From: an uncultured Oscillospiraceae bacterium
Lineage (GTDB): Bacteria > Bacillota > Clostridia > Oscillospirales > Oscillospiraceae
Direction of reading: 5' to 3'
Assembly: GCA_910589155.1 (NCBI GenBank)
Contig: CAJURY010000003.1
Span: forward strand, 1 to 64,000
DNA: 64,000 nt
The first letter of the stretch is position 1. Each line of letters begins with the position of its first letter. The notes beneath the pieces were generated by a model. It did no database searches. It saw only the letters and a program-made list of their open reading frames with translations, and was not told where the DNA came from. Shown piece after piece: positions 8,901 to 19,178 of the stretch. The position numbers were made by a program, and so were the translations under genes.

Positions 8901-8992
8901 CCGGGCGGACATTTGCCGCTTATTTATTTTTATTGACTGTCAATCAGCTTGTAAATGTCCGGCAAAGAGCTGCTCACATAGCATACCAAAAT

Positions 8993-9030
8993 GAGGTGTA
9001 ATTGCCACTGGCAATTACACCTCTGCAAAA
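8993..9030 (-). terminator. Probable terminator of the pyr operon
   Basis: A perfect 14-bp stem (GAGGTGTAATTGCC and complement) with an ACT loop. On the minus strand it is followed by ATTTTGG, downstream of pyrI. It also faces the plus-strand gene ending at 8881, so it may act in both directions. No gene was found in 8882-9180. Confidence 0.6.
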
Positions 9031-9080
9031 TGACGCCGCCCTACAGTCTATCGTCAAACGCTGGGGATCATACATCGGTG

Positions 9081-9199
9081 CGCCCCTACGGCAGCATTCC
9101 AGCACCATTCCTGTCGAGTGACCCCCAATGGTGTGCCAAGTCTGTGGCAGGGTTCGTAACGCATTGCCGGTAGGCGCCGCCTACCGGGCGCTGCCCGCC
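9081..9199 (+). repeat. Interspersed repeat, copy A
   Basis: A segment of about 119 bases related to the reverse complement of 61328-61447. Identical blocks are CGCCCCTACGGCAGCATT (9081-9098), GTCGAGTGACCCCCAA (about 9114-9129) and CGGGCGCTGCCCGCC (9185-9199), with weaker similarity between. Copy A has an extra GGTAGGCGCCGCCTACC palindrome. Its right end overlaps the last codons of pyrI. It has no ORF and no recognisable transposase. Confidence 0.75.
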
Positions 9200-9606
9200 T
9201 TGGTTTCGCAGTACATGCAGCGGTACACTCGCTTGGCTGGGTCGGACAGCAAAAATACATGGGGCAGCTCCTGCTCCGTGCTGGAAATGCACCGGGGATT
9301 CTTGCAGCGGATGACGTTGGTCAGCCGCTCCGGGAGGGTCAGTTCCTTCTTTTCCACCAGGTTGCCGTCACGAATAATATCTACCGTAACGTCCGGGTCT
9401 ACATAGCCCAAAATGTCCATGTTCACCGAGAACTCCGCGTCAATTTTAATAATATCCTTTTTGCCCATCTTCCGGCTGGCGGCGTTTTTAATGAGCGCCA
9501 CGGAGCAGTCCAGCTCGTCCAGGCGCAAAAGCTTGTAAAGCTGCATCCCCTTGCCCGCCGTGATATGGTCGATGACAATGCCGTTTTTAATGGAATCAAT
9601 ATTCAT
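9181..9606 (-). CDS. pyrI: Aspartate carbamoyltransferase regulatory subunit
   Basis: A 141-residue regulatory chain of ATCase. It binds nucleotide effectors and links catalytic trimers. The allosteric domain is N-terminal (GIVIDHITAGKG). The C-terminal zinc domain has the four cysteines in CKNPRC and CMYC. It follows pyrB after one base and is the last gene of the operon. The final residues (AGSAR) and the TAG stop fall inside interspersed repeat copy A, so the natural C-terminus seems to have been replaced just beyond the last zinc ligand. Confidence 0.97.
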   Translation of the reverse strand: MNIDSIKNGIVIDHITAGKGMQLYKLLRLDELDCSVALIKNAASRKMGKKDIIKIDAEFSVNMDILGYVDPDVTVDIIRDGNLVEKKELTLPERLTNVIRCKNPRCISSTEQELPHVFLLSDPAKRVYRCMYCETKAGSAR

Positions 9607-9607
9607 C

Positions 9608-10519
9608 TTATTGTACCTCCAGCAGCTTCAAAATCAAAGCCATGCGCATATACTTGCCGTTTGCCACCTGTTTAAAGTAGCAGGCTCTGGGATCGTTATC
9701 AATGGCCACCGCAATTTCGTTCACTCTGGGCAGAGGATGCAAAATGGCCATTTTCTTTTTTGCGTTTTCCAGCTTGTCCGGGGTCAGAATGTAGCTGTCT
9801 TTCAAGCGCAGATAATCTTCCTCGTTGAAAAACCGCTCCCGCTGCACTCTTGTCATATACAAAATATCCAGTGTGGGCATGACGGCTTCCAGATCGGTGG
9901 TTTCCTCAAAGGCAACGCCCTTTTCGTCCATGGCGTGCTTCACATAGCCGGGCACCTTCAGTTCCTCCGGGGAGATGAGCACGAACTTCACCCCGGGATA
10001 CCGGGACATGGCGTTCATGAGAGAGTGCACTGTGCGGCCAAATTTCAGGTCGCCGCAAAGACCAATCACCAGATTGTCCAGCCGCCCCATTTCCCGGTAG
10101 ATGGTAAGAAGGTCGGCCAGGGTCTGGGTGGGGTGGTTGTGACCGCCGTCGCCTGCGTTAATGACGGGAATGGTGGCGTTCATAGCGGCAACCAGAGGCG
10201 CGCCCTCCTTGGGATGGCGCATGGCGATGATGTCGGCGTAGCAGGAAATGACCTTGGCGGTATCGGCTACGCTTTCGCCCTTGGAGGCGGAGCTGCTCTG
10301 GGCTTCGGAAAAGCCGATGACGTGGCCGCCCAGCTCGTACATGGCGGCCTCAAAGCTCAGCCGTGTCCGGGTGGAAGGCTCGAAAAATAAGGTGGCCAGC
10401 TTCTTGCCATGGCACTTTTCGCTGTATTTTGCGGGATTTTCAATGATGTCGCAGGCGGTGGCGATGAGGCCGTCCAGTTCCTCTACAGACAAATCCAGAA
10501 TATCAATCACACTTCTCAT
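9608..10519 (-). CDS. pyrB: Aspartate carbamoyltransferase catalytic subunit
   Basis: A 303-residue catalytic chain that joins carbamoyl phosphate and aspartate to give carbamoyl-aspartate, step 2 of pyrimidine synthesis. The carbamoyl-phosphate loop STRTRLSFE is at about residues 51-59, the SxSxKGES loop near 76-82, and HPLPRVNEI near the C-terminus. Length is normal. Its ATG overlaps the pyrE stop by 4 bases, and pyrI follows after 1 base. Confidence 0.98.
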   Translation of the reverse strand: MRSVIDILDLSVEELDGLIATACDIIENPAKYSEKCHGKKLATLFFEPSTRTRLSFEAAMYELGGHVIGFSEAQSSSASKGESVADTAKVISCYADIIAMRHPKEGAPLVAAMNATIPVINAGDGGHNHPTQTLADLLTIYREMGRLDNLVIGLCGDLKFGRTVHSLMNAMSRYPGVKFVLISPEELKVPGYVKHAMDEKGVAFEETTDLEAVMPTLDILYMTRVQRERFFNEEDYLRLKDSYILTPDKLENAKKKMAILHPLPRVNEIAVAIDNDPRACYFKQVANGKYMRMALILKLLEVQ

Positions 10520-11160
10520 TTTGTACCTCCAATCCAGCTTTCGTCCGACGGATTGTTCCGGAAGGCCAACAGCCGCGCCACATCCTCCGGGGCAATGTAC
10601 CCTTCGTCAGCGGCAACCTGGGCAATCACGTCAAAATTCGTCAGGCTGCAATTTTTTATCTTGGCTTCCGCCAGGCGGGTCAGGCCCTTCTGCATTCCAT
10701 AGGTGAAGATGCTCACAACGCCTAAGACCTCAGCCCCCGCTTCTCGCAAAACGTTTACCACTTCAATGACGCTGCCGCCGGTGGAGATGAGGTCTTCCAC
10801 CACAACCACCTTCTGCCCCGGCAGGAGCTTCCCCTCAATCTGGTTCTGGCGGCCGTGATCCTTCGCGCCGCTGCGAACATAGCCCATAGGCAGTCCCATG
10901 AGGTGCCCCACAATGGCGGCGTGGGCGATCCCGGCGGTGGAGGTACCCATGAGCACTTCCACATCGGGATAGTTTTCCTTCACCAACGAGGCAAGCCCCT
11001 GTTCCACATCGGTGCGCACGGCAACGTCCGTGAGGGTCAGGCGGTTGTCGCAGTACACCGGGCTTTTGATGCCGGAAGCCCAGGTAAACGGCTCCTCCGG
11101 GCGGAAAAACACCGCGCGGATGGACAGCAGGTCTTTTGCAATCAAATTAGACAGTTCCAT
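10516..11160 (-). CDS. pyrE: Orotate phosphoribosyltransferase
   Basis: A 214-residue type I phosphoribosyltransferase converting orotate and PRPP to OMP. The PRPP-binding motif [14 protein letters not shown] is at about residue 122. The N-terminal [16 protein letters not shown] is characteristic of the family. It sits 11 bases after pyrF and overlaps pyrB by 4 bases. Confidence 0.97.
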   Translation of the reverse strand: MELSNLIAKDLLSIRAVFFRPEEPFTWASGIKSPVYCDNRLTLTDVAVRTDVEQGLASLVKENYPDVEVLMGTSTAGIAHAAIVGHLMGLPMGYVRSGAKDHGRQNQIEGKLLPGQKVVVVEDLISTGGSVIEVVNVLREAGAEVLGVVSIFTYGMQKGLTRLAEAKIKNCSLTNFDVIAQVAADEGYIAPEDVARLLAFRNNPSDESWIGGTK

Positions 11161-11171
11161 TTTTTATCTCC

Positions 11172-11870
11172 TTATCCCACAAATTCTTTCACGCAGCGAC
11201 GGTAAGCTGCCACGGGGTCGGCGGCCTGGGTAATGGGGCGGCCTACCACAATATAATCGGAGCCAATTTCCTTGGCCTTTTCCGGGGTGGTGACGCGCAC
11301 CTGGTCGCCCACCTCGCCATCGGCAAAGCGCACGCCGGGAGTTACGGTGACGAAGGCCGCACCGCAGCGCGCATGCACCGCGCCTGCTTCCAGCGGGGAG
11401 CACACCACGCCGTCCAGCCCAGCGTTTTTCGCCAGCTCCGCGTAGCTGAGCACCACCTCCGGCAACGGCTTTTCAATGAGCAGTTCTTTTTCCATACGCG
11501 CCTGGCTGGTGGAAGTAAGCTGGGTCACGGCGATGAGCAGCGGACGGGTACCGTCCGGCCGGGTAAGGCCTTCCAGGGCGGCTTCCATCATGGCGGCGGT
11601 ACCGGCGGCGTGGAGGTTCACCATATCCACATCCAGCCGGGAGAGCACAGCCATGGCTTTTTTCACGGTGTTGGGAATGTCGTGGAGCTTTAAATCCAGA
11701 AAAATCTTGTGGCCTCTGACCTTCAGCTCCCGGACGATGGCGGGGCCTTCGGCGTAGTACAGCTCCATGCCGATTTTCACAAAGGGCTTTTCCTCTTGAA
11801 ACTGCTCCAGAAAAGCCATGGTTTCCTGCTTGCCTGCAAAATCGCAGGCAATGATCACGTCTTTACCCAT
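11172..11870 (-). CDS. pyrF: Orotidine 5'-phosphate decarboxylase
   Basis: A 232-residue TIM-barrel enzyme that makes UMP from OMP, the last step of the pathway. The catalytic Asp-Lys-Asp cluster is in [11 protein letters not shown] (about residues 59-69). The C-terminal phosphate-binding region is YIVVGRPIT. Its start overlaps the end of pyrD by 8 bases. Confidence 0.97.
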   Translation of the reverse strand: MGKDVIIACDFAGKQETMAFLEQFQEEKPFVKIGMELYYAEGPAIVRELKVRGHKIFLDLKLHDIPNTVKKAMAVLSRLDVDMVNLHAAGTAAMMEAALEGLTRPDGTRPLLIAVTQLTSTSQARMEKELLIEKPLPEVVLSYAELAKNAGLDGVVCSPLEAGAVHARCGAAFVTVTPGVRFADGEVGDQVRVTTPEKAKEIGSDYIVVGRPITQAADPVAAYRRCVKEFVG

Positions 11871-12780
11871 GATGCGCGCCTCCTATAATATCCTTTAAAT
11901 TTTCAATTTTGTAGGTTTCGCAAACTTTTGGCAGGGCTTCGATGATCTTTTTGCTGGCCATGGGGTCAACTAAATTCACCGCGCCTGCCTCCACCGCCGT
12001 GGCGCCCGCCAGCATCAGTTCAATCACGTCCTCGGCGGAAGTTACCCCGCCCATGCCTATAATGGGAATGGACACCGCTTCATACACCTGATACACCATG
12101 CGCACGGCCAGGGGGAAAATGGCGGGGCCGGACATACCGCCGGTTTTGTTGGCCAGAAGCGGCGCTCTTTTCCGCAGGTCGATGCGCATTCCAAGCAGCG
12201 TATTGATGAGGCTCACCCCGTCCGCTCCCGCATCCTCGCAGGCTTTTGCAATGGCGCAAATGTCCGTCACATTGGGAGAAAGCTTCATAATAACCGGCTT
12301 TTTCGTGACTTTTTTCACCGCCGCCGTAACCTCGGCGGCGCTTTTGGGGTCGGTGCCGAAGCTCATGCCCCCGCCGTGGACATTGGGGCAGGAAATGTTC
12401 ACTTCCAGCCAACCCACCTGAGACTGCGCGTCCAGCTTTTCGCAGGTGTACACATAATCCTCCACGGAAAAGCCGGAAACGTTCGCCATCACCGGCTTGT
12501 GGAAATACTGCGCCATTTCCGGCAGCTCGTGGGCAATCACATGGTCAACGCCGGGATTTTGCAGCCCCACGGCGTTCAGCATCCCGGCTGGCGCTTCCGC
12601 AATGCGGGGGGCAGGATTGCCAAAGCGGGGATCTTTGGTGGTGCCCTTAAAAGAGAAGGTACCCAAAATATCCAGATCGTATAATTCGGCAAATTCCTTA
12701 CCAAAGCCGAAGGTACCGGAGGCAGGAATCACCGGATTATCAAGCCCAATGCCGCAAAGGTCAACTTTTGTATTTACCAT
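11863..12780 (-). CDS. pyrD: Dihydroorotate dehydrogenase B, catalytic subunit
   Basis: A 305-residue FMN enzyme of class 1B, which passes electrons from dihydroorotate to NAD through PyrK. The start at 12780 was chosen because GGAGGAA precedes it and because it overlaps the pyrK stop by 7 bases; a longer frame would run back into pyrK. The active-site loop [13 protein letters not shown] carries the class-1 Cys. [10 protein letters not shown] and [14 protein letters not shown] are family segments. Confidence 0.97.
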   Translation of the reverse strand: MVNTKVDLCGIGLDNPVIPASGTFGFGKEFAELYDLDILGTFSFKGTTKDPRFGNPAPRIAEAPAGMLNAVGLQNPGVDHVIAHELPEMAQYFHKPVMANVSGFSVEDYVYTCEKLDAQSQVGWLEVNISCPNVHGGGMSFGTDPKSAAEVTAAVKKVTKKPVIMKLSPNVTDICAIAKACEDAGADGVSLINTLLGMRIDLRKRAPLLANKTGGMSGPAIFPLAVRMVYQVYEAVSIPIIGMGGVTSAEDVIELMLAGATAVEAGAVNLVDPMASKKIIEALPKVCETYKIENLKDIIGGAHHG

Positions 12781-13505
12781 TGAATTTCCTCCCGCTCCAG
12801 CACTGGGCCTTCCTTGCAAATGCGCTTTGCGCCGTTTTTCGTCTGGCAGGTGCAGCCCATGCACGCGCCAAAGCCGCAGCCCATACGTTCTTCAAAGCTG
12901 AACTGCCCGGCGGTTTTCGCCGCGGCGTTTACCGCCCGGAGCATGGGCATGGGGCCGCAGGTATAAAAATAGGAGTAGTCCAACCTTTCCATGGGGGTGG
13001 TGACAAAGCCCTTTTCCCCATAGCTGCCGTCTACCGTGGTGACAATGGTTTTGACCCCCAGAGCGGCGAACTGCTTTTCATAAAATACTTCTTTTTGGGT
13101 GTTAAAGCCCAAAACGGCGGTGACATCTTTCCCCTGCGCCCGCAGCCTTTTCGCAAGGCCGTACAGGGGCGGAACCCCCACGCCGCCGCCCAGCAGCAAA
13201 GGCGCATCTCCGGATTTTTCCAGGTTGTAGCCGTTTCCAAGGCCGGTGAGCAGCTCCAGCAAGTCGCCGGACTGCAAATCCACCATAGCGTCGGTTCCCT
13301 TCCCTACGACCTTATAAATAATGCGCAGGGTGTTTTCTGTCCAGTCGCACACGGAAATGGGACGACGCAGGAAAAATCCATCCAGCTTCACATTTACAAA
13401 CTGTCCCGGCGCAGTTATGGCGGAGGTATCTCCTTCCAATGTCAGCTCCAGCACATCGCCGGTGAGATTTATTTGGGAATCAACCATAAAATCTACAATT
13501 TTCAT
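12774..13505 (-). CDS. pyrK: Dihydroorotate dehydrogenase B, electron-transfer subunit
   Basis: A 243-residue FAD/[2Fe-2S] protein that oxidises PyrD and reduces NAD. The FAD-binding RRPISV is near residue 50 and the NAD-binding [18 protein letters not shown] near 105. The C-terminal cluster cysteines are in [11 protein letters not shown], with a fourth in RICKEGPV. Its start overlaps carB by 4 bases. Its presence identifies the adjacent pyrD as class 1B. Confidence 0.97.
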   Translation of the reverse strand: MKIVDFMVDSQINLTGDVLELTLEGDTSAITAPGQFVNVKLDGFFLRRPISVCDWTENTLRIIYKVVGKGTDAMVDLQSGDLLELLTGLGNGYNLEKSGDAPLLLGGGVGVPPLYGLAKRLRAQGKDVTAVLGFNTQKEVFYEKQFAALGVKTIVTTVDGSYGEKGFVTTPMERLDYSYFYTCGPMPMLRAVNAAAKTAGQFSFEERMGCGFGACMGCTCQTKNGAKRICKEGPVLEREEIQW

Positions 13506-16500
13506 CTTCTTGCCTCCTGCCCCGCGTCAATGGTGGAGACACAAAGGGTGGTTTCCTCCAGCACGTCCAGCAGCACCCGGACGGTATCCAGAGAGGTGAA
13601 CATGGTAACGTTGTTTTCCACCGCGCACTGGCGGATGGTGCGTCCGTCGGCCAGTCCCGCGCTGTCGGAAAGATCCTGGGTGTTGATGACGTAATTTACA
13701 AAGCCGGAGCGGATGGAATCCAGAATTTCCTCGCTGCCGCTGCTGATTTTCCCGGCGGCGTGGGTGCGAATGCCGTGTTCTTTCAGGAAGCGAGCCGTAC
13801 CGGGGGTCGCCTGAATATTAAAGCCCATATTGTAGAACCGGCGCACAAGAGGCAGCGCCTCCTCCCGATCCTGTCGGGCCACGGTGACGAACACGGTGCC
13901 GTAGTTATTGAGTTTCATGCCGGAGGCCTGCAACGCCTTATAAAGGGCGCGGGTCAAGCGGTTGTCATAGCCGATGGCTTCGCCGGTGGATTTCATCTCC
14001 GGGGAGAGATACGCGTCCAGTCCCCGCAACTTGGAGAAGGAGAAGGCGGGCACTTTGACATACCAACGCTTGCTCTCCGGTGGGTAAATGGTGGTAAAGC
14101 CCTGCTCTTTCAGGGATTTTCCCAGAATCACTCTGGTGGCGATATCCGCCAAGGAGTAGCCCGTGGACTTGGAGAGGAAGGGCACCGTCCGGGAGGAGCG
14201 AGGGTTCACCTCAATGATGTACACCTGTTCGTTTTTATCTACGATAAACTGAATGTTATAAAGACCGATGATGCCGATGCCTAGCCCCAGGGCTTTGGTG
14301 TATTCCAGAATGGTATCCTTCACCTTCTGGGAAATGGAGAAGGTGGGGTACACGGAAATGGAGTCGCCGGAGTGAATGCCGGTGCGCTCCACCAGCTCCA
14401 TAATGCCGGGGCAGAACACGTCCACACCGTCGCACACCGCGTCTACTTCCAGTTCCTTGCCGCTGATGTACTTATCCACCAGCACAGGCTTGTCCTCGTC
14501 GATTTCCACGGCGGTTTTCAGGTATTGCCGGAGCATTTCCTCGTTGTTTACAATCTGCATGGCTCTGCCGCCCAGCACGAAGCTGGGGCGCACCAGCACG
14601 GGGTATCCGATTTTCCCGGCGGCAGCTACGCCGTCCTCGATTTTTGTCACGGCCTTGCCCATGGGCTGGGGAATTTCCAGCTTTTGCAGCAAATGCTCAA
14701 AAGAATCCCGGTTTTCCGCCCGGTCGATGGCCGCGCAGTCGGTGCCGATGATTTTTACCCCTCGCTCCATCAGGGGCGCGGCAAGGTTAATAGCGGTCTG
14801 ACCGCCCAGGGCGGCGATGACCCCCATGGGCTGTTCCAGCTCCAGAATGTTCATCACGTCCTCCACGGTGAGCGGCTCAAAATACAGCTTGTCGGAGGTG
14901 GTGTAGTCCGTGGAGACAGTTTCGGGGTTATTATTGATAATAATCGCTTCGTAGCCCTCGCTGCGGATGGTCATAACCGCGTGGACGGTGGAATAGTCGA
15001 ACTCCACGCCCTGTCCGATGCGGATGGGGCCGGAACCCAGCACCACCACCTTTTTCTTGCCGGATACCACGGATTCGTTTTCTTCTTCGTAGGTGGAGTA
15101 GAAGTAGGGAATGTAGCTGTCAAACTCGGAGGCGCAGGTGTCAATCATTTTGTACACCGGGAACAGGTTCAGTTCCTTGCGGATGGCAAAGACCTCCTGC
15201 TCCTTGATGCGCCAGAGCCTGGCGATATAGCTGTCGGAAAAGCCCATGATTTTCGCCTGGCGCAAGGTTTTGTGATGATAAGGGGCGCTTGCCAGAGCTT
15301 TTTCCATTTTCACAATATTTTTAATCTTATTGAGATAGAGCTCATCGATTTTTGTAATGGCACAGATACGCCCCAAGTCCATATTCAGGCGAATGAGCTG
15401 AGCGATGGCGTAAATTCGGTCGTCCGTACCCTCTTTGATATAGCGCAGCAGCTCTTCCGTGGAAAAGCTGTCGAATTTCGGCATATACAAATGGGAAACG
15501 CCGATTTCCAGTGAGCGCACCGCCTTGAGTAAGCTTTCCTCAATGGTGCGGCCGATGGCCATGACCTCGCCGGTAGCCTTCATCTGGGTGCCCAGACGGT
15601 TGTTGGCGGTGTAAAATTTGTCGAAGGGGAACCGGGGCATTTTTGTCACCACATAGTCAAGCGCCGGCTCAAAGGAAGCCGGGGTGTTGGCAATGCGGAT
15701 TTCGTCCAACGTCATGCCCACGGCGATTTTCGCAGACACTCTGGCAATTGGGTAGCCGGAGGCCTTGGAAGCCAGGGCGGAGGAACGGGAAACTCTGGGG
15801 TTCACCTCAATGACATAGTACCGGAAGGACAGAGGGTCTAAAGCAAACTGCACGTTGCAGCCGCCCTCAATGCCCAGCGCCCGGATGAGGCGCAAGGCAG
15901 CGTCCCGGAGCATATGGTATTCCTTGTTGGTGAGGGTCTGGCTGGGGCAGAACACAATGGAGTCGCCGGTGTGAATGCCCACGGGATCGAAGTTTTCCAT
16001 GTTGCAGATGGTAATGGCGGTGTCGTTGCTGTCCCGCATGACTTCATATTCAATTTCCTTGTAGCCCCGGATGCTCTTTTCCACCAAGACCTGATGGACG
16101 GGAGACAGGCGCAGGGCGTTGGTCATAACCTCCCGGAACTCTTTTTCATTGTCCGCGAAGCCGCCGCCGGTGCCGCCCAGAGTAAAGGCCGGACGCAGAA
16201 CCACCGGGTAGCCGATGCGCTCGGCCGCCGCCAGCCCTTCTTCCATGGTGTTCGCGATTTCGCTGGGGAGCACCGGCTCGCCCAGTTTCTCGCACAGCGC
16301 CTTGAAAAGCTCCCGATCCTCCGCTTGCTCAATGGAGCGAGAGGGAGTGCCCAGCAATTCCACCCGGCATTCCTTCAAAACGCCGGTTTTTTCCAGCTCC
16401 ACCGCCAGATTCAGCCCCGTCTGGCCGCCGATTCCGGGGACAATGGCGTCCGGCCGCTCGTAGCAGAGAATTTTTGTGATGTATTCCAAAGTCAGCGGCT

Positions 16501-16699
16501 CCATGTACACCTTATCCGCAATGGCGGTGTCGGTCATAATGGTGGCGGGGTTGGAGTTGCACAGCACCACCTCATAGCCTTCTTCTTTTAGCGCAAGGCA
16601 GGCCTGGGTGCCGGCGTAGTCAAACTCCGCCGCCTGGCCGATGACGATGGGGCCAGAGCCAATCACCAGAATTTTCTTAAGATCCGTTCTTTTAGGCAT
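13502..16699 (-). CDS. carB: Carbamoyl-phosphate synthase large subunit
   Basis: A 1065-residue enzyme of normal length making carbamoyl phosphate from ammonia, bicarbonate and 2 ATP. It has two homologous ATP-grasp halves, each opening with a GSGPIxIGQxxEFDY motif (near residues 13 and 558), and a C-terminal allosteric methylglyoxal-synthase-like domain from about residue 930. It overlaps carA by 8 bases and pyrK by 4. The operon context implies a pyrimidine-dedicated enzyme, although no arginine genes are in view to compare. Confidence 0.98.
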   Translation of the reverse strand: MPKRTDLKKILVIGSGPIVIGQAAEFDYAGTQACLALKEEGYEVVLCNSNPATIMTDTAIADKVYMEPLTLEYITKILCYERPDAIVPGIGGQTGLNLAVELEKTGVLKECRVELLGTPSRSIEQAEDRELFKALCEKLGEPVLPSEIANTMEEGLAAAERIGYPVVLRPAFTLGGTGGGFADNEKEFREVMTNALRLSPVHQVLVEKSIRGYKEIEYEVMRDSNDTAITICNMENFDPVGIHTGDSIVFCPSQTLTNKEYHMLRDAALRLIRALGIEGGCNVQFALDPLSFRYYVIEVNPRVSRSSALASKASGYPIARVSAKIAVGMTLDEIRIANTPASFEPALDYVVTKMPRFPFDKFYTANNRLGTQMKATGEVMAIGRTIEESLLKAVRSLEIGVSHLYMPKFDSFSTEELLRYIKEGTDDRIYAIAQLIRLNMDLGRICAITKIDELYLNKIKNIVKMEKALASAPYHHKTLRQAKIMGFSDSYIARLWRIKEQEVFAIRKELNLFPVYKMIDTCASEFDSYIPYFYSTYEEENESVVSGKKKVVVLGSGPIRIGQGVEFDYSTVHAVMTIRSEGYEAIIINNNPETVSTDYTTSDKLYFEPLTVEDVMNILELEQPMGVIAALGGQTAINLAAPLMERGVKIIGTDCAAIDRAENRDSFEHLLQKLEIPQPMGKAVTKIEDGVAAAGKIGYPVLVRPSFVLGGRAMQIVNNEEMLRQYLKTAVEIDEDKPVLVDKYISGKELEVDAVCDGVDVFCPGIMELVERTGIHSGDSISVYPTFSISQKVKDTILEYTKALGLGIGIIGLYNIQFIVDKNEQVYIIEVNPRSSRTVPFLSKSTGYSLADIATRVILGKSLKEQGFTTIYPPESKRWYVKVPAFSFSKLRGLDAYLSPEMKSTGEAIGYDNRLTRALYKALQASGMKLNNYGTVFVTVARQDREEALPLVRRFYNMGFNIQATPGTARFLKEHGIRTHAAGKISSGSEEILDSIRSGFVNYVINTQDLSDSAGLADGRTIRQCAVENNVTMFTSLDTVRVLLDVLEETTLCVSTIDAGQEARR

Positions 16700-17789
16700 T
16701 TTCTCCCGCCTCCTTCATAAGCGCAATAAACTGGTCGAAAAGGTACCCGGAATCCTGGGGGCCGGGGGCGCTTTCCGGGTGGTACTGCACGGAAAATACC
16801 TGATCCTCCCGGCTGCGCACGCCTTCCACGGTATTGTCCAGCAGGTTGATATGGGTGATTTCCAGCCCGGTGCCCGCCACGCTTTCCGGCACCACGGCGT
16901 AGGAGTGGTTCTGGGAAGTAATCTCAATCTTTCCAGTAAGCAGATTTTTCACCGGATGGTTGCCGCCGCGATGCCCAAATTTCATTTTCATGGTCTTTGC
17001 GCCGTAGGCCAGGCCGATAATCTGGTGCCCCAGGCAAATACCGAACATGGGGTATTTCCCCCGGAGCTTTTGCACCAGTTCAATCACAGGCTTCACATCC
17101 TCCGGGTTGCCGGGGCCGTTGGAAAGGAACACCCCGTCGGGGTCCATGGCCTCGATTTCCGCCGCGGTGGTGTTATAAGGCACCACAGTGACGTTGCAGC
17201 CCCGCTCCTTCAAACTGCGCACGATGTTCAGCTTCATGCCGCAGTCCACGGCCACCACGTTATATTTTGCGTCCGCCGTCCGGGAGTACCATTTTTTCTG
17301 GCAGCTTACCCGGCGCACCGCGTCGGTGGGCAGCGTCGTCTTTTGCAAAATCCGCATGGCCCAGTCCGTGGGGGTGGAAGCGTCGCAGATATACGCCTTC
17401 CGGGAGCCGATGTCCCGGATAGAGCGGGTGATTTTCCGGGTGTCCACCCCGTAAATGCCGGGAATTCCATATTCCTCCATCACTTCGGACAAAGTTTTGG
17501 TGTAGCGGAAGTTGCTGGGGGTATCGTTGTATTCCCGGACAACCAGCGCGCCGATGGAGGGAATTTTTGTTTCATAGTCCTCGTCCGCCATGCCATAGTT
17601 GCCGATGAGGGGATAGGTCATTACCACCATCTGGTCGGTGTAGCTGGGGTCGGACACAATTTCCTGATACCCCGCCATGGAGGTATTAAACACGATTTCG
17701 CATACCCGGCTGACGTTGGCGCCGAAGCCAAAGCCCAGATATTCCGCGCCGTCCTCCAGGACGATTTTGCGGTTCATTTCTCCAGCCAT
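16692..17789 (-). CDS. carA: Carbamoyl-phosphate synthase small (glutaminase) subunit
   Basis: A 365-residue glutamine amidotransferase that feeds ammonia to CarB. The N-terminal CPS small-chain domain begins [17 protein letters not shown]. The class-I GATase Cys is in [10 protein letters not shown], and the late His-Glu pair is in [11 protein letters not shown]. The start at 17789 (MAGEMNRK) has GGAG 7 bases upstream and overlaps pyrC by 16 bases; an internal ATG at 17777 is an alternative. Confidence 0.96.
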   Translation of the reverse strand: MAGEMNRKIVLEDGAEYLGFGFGANVSRVCEIVFNTSMAGYQEIVSDPSYTDQMVVMTYPLIGNYGMADEDYETKIPSIGALVVREYNDTPSNFRYTKTLSEVMEEYGIPGIYGVDTRKITRSIRDIGSRKAYICDASTPTDWAMRILQKTTLPTDAVRRVSCQKKWYSRTADAKYNVVAVDCGMKLNIVRSLKERGCNVTVVPYNTTAAEIEAMDPDGVFLSNGPGNPEDVKPVIELVQKLRGKYPMFGICLGHQIIGLAYGAKTMKMKFGHRGGNHPVKNLLTGKIEITSQNHSYAVVPESVAGTGLEITHINLLDNTVEGVRSREDQVFSVQYHPESAPGPQDSGYLFDQFIALMKEAGENA

Positions 17790-18994
17790 ACGATCTCTCC
17801 TTCCACAATTGTCATTTTGCATTTGCCCCAGACCTGCATCCCCGCAAAGGGGGTGGCCTTGCCCATGGAGGCAAACTGCGTGGGGTCAATGGTATAGGTT
17901 TCCTCTAAATCCCACAGGCTGTAATCCTGCTTTTGGGGCAGGCCGAAGCGCCGACGGGGGTTGTCCGACAGCAAAGCCACCAATTTGGAAAGCGGCAAAA
18001 TGCCGGGCTTTACCAATTTCGTATAAAGTACCGGGAAGGCGGTTTCCAGTCCCACCACGCCCATGAGGCTCTTTTCCAGCCCTCTGGATTTTTCCTCGGC
18101 GCTGTGGGGCGCGTGGTCTGTGGCGATCATATCAATGGTGCCATCCAGAACGCCCTCCAGAAGCGCCTGCCGGTCATCTTCTGAGCGGATGGGGGGATTC
18201 ATTTTAAACCGCCCGTCCTCCTGCAAGTCCATATCGTTAAATACAAGGTAGTGGGGACCTGTTTCGCAGGTCACGTCCACCCCTTCGGCCTTCGCCTGCC
18301 GGATCAGCGCCACGCTTTCTTTCGTGGAAATGTGACACACATGATAGGCGCAGCCGGTTTTTTTCGCCAGAGCCAGATCCCGCTTGATTTGTCTCCACTC
18401 ACTTTCGGAGCAGATGCCCCGGTGCCCGTGAAGCCTCGCGTATTCGCCGTCATGAATGTAGCCGCCCCGCAAAAGCGTATTGTCCTCGCAGTGGGCGGCG
18501 ATGATTTTGCCCAGACGTTTGGCTTCCAGCATGGCCTGCTCCATGAGGCTGTCGGACTGCACCCCCCGGCCGTCGTCGGAAAAGGCCACCACCTTGTCTG
18601 CCATCGCCGCCATATGGGACAGGGCTTCTCCCCGCTCCCCCATGGTAATGGTGCCGTAGGGATGCACCCGCACCGCCGCGCCCTTGGCGATTGCGTCCAA
18701 CTGGGGCTGCAAATTGGCAGGGCAGTCCGGCGCGGGATTCACATTGGGCATAGCGCACACGTCGCTGTAGCCCCCTCTGGCCGCCGCCATAGTACCGGAA
18801 GCAATCGTCTCCTTATAAGAAAAGCCAGGCTCTCGAAGATGTACGTGAACATCCACAAAACCCGGCAAAAGGAAACAATTGGGCAAAGAAAAAACAGAAA
18901 CACCATCTTTGGGCTTCTGCTGAGAAAAAACAATATCCCGGAAGGAAAATCCGCCGTTTTCATAAACGGCTGTTCGATCCAACTGAACCTGCAT
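17774..18994 (-). CDS. pyrC: Dihydroorotase
   Basis: A 406-residue class I dihydroorotase that closes carbamoyl-aspartate to dihydroorotate. The metal-binding DVHVHLREPG is at about residues 50-60, and TGPHYLVF and MIATDHAPHS give the later ligands. ATG 18994 was chosen because GAAGGAGG precedes it; the frame extends upstream through the promoter but that part is not translated. First gene of the pyr operon. Confidence 0.97.
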   Translation of the reverse strand: MQVQLDRTAVYENGGFSFRDIVFSQQKPKDGVSVFSLPNCFLLPGFVDVHVHLREPGFSYKETIASGTMAAARGGYSDVCAMPNVNPAPDCPANLQPQLDAIAKGAAVRVHPYGTITMGERGEALSHMAAMADKVVAFSDDGRGVQSDSLMEQAMLEAKRLGKIIAAHCEDNTLLRGGYIHDGEYARLHGHRGICSESEWRQIKRDLALAKKTGCAYHVCHISTKESVALIRQAKAEGVDVTCETGPHYLVFNDMDLQEDGRFKMNPPIRSEDDRQALLEGVLDGTIDMIATDHAPHSAEEKSRGLEKSLMGVVGLETAFPVLYTKLVKPGILPLSKLVALLSDNPRRRFGLPQKQDYSLWDLEETYTIDPTQFASMGKATPFAGMQVWGKCKMTIVEGEIVWLEK

Positions 18995-19025
18995 ACCGCA
19001 TCCTCCTTCTAATCCATTAGCAAAG

Positions 19026-19054
19026 ATTTTATCATATTCGGCTGGGCGTGTCAA
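19026..19054 (-). promoter_or_regulatory. Promoter of the pyr operon
   Basis: On the minus strand a perfect TTGACA (19049-19054), a 17-base spacer and TAAAAT (19026-19031). The expected leader to pyrC is only about 25 bases, too short for a PyrR attenuator, so control must be at initiation or elsewhere. Confidence 0.85.
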
Positions 19055-19135
19055 GAAAAAGCTTGCGTTTTCTCCGCTTCCCGGAAAAATTCGACAATTT
19101 GCCCGGTTTTCCCACGCCTCATCACACAGACAGCC

Positions 19136-19163
19136 GCCGGGGCTGGAATATTCCAACCCCGGC
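19136..19163 (-). terminator. Hairpin downstream of uppP
   Basis: GCCGGGG/CCCCGGC plus an inner TGGAAT/ATTCCA form a long palindrome 16 bases after the uppP stop. There is no U-run, so it may be a weak terminator or a 3' stabilising hairpin. Confidence 0.45.
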
Positions 19164-19178
19164 GGAAAGGAACCATTT

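Noticed and set aside
8991..9173. A 60-codon plus-strand frame with similarity to the frame at 60560-61471
   Set aside because: The similarity comes from the non-coding repeat (9081-9199 and 61328-61447). There is no ribosome binding site.
9031..9199. Insertion sequence or integrated element
   Set aside because: No transposase or clear target duplication. It is better described as a short interspersed repeat.
14372..15514. A 380-codon plus-strand frame inside carB
   Set aside because: Shadow of carB. His/Gly-rich composition, no promoter or Shine-Dalgarno site.
18995..19054. PyrR-type attenuator before the pyr operon
   Set aside because: The promoter lies too close to pyrC to leave room for it, and no anti-terminator hairpins are seen.
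18995..19156. N-terminal extension of pyrC
   Set aside because: It would include the promoter region. The ATG at 18994 has a strong ribosome binding site and gives the normal family N-terminus.
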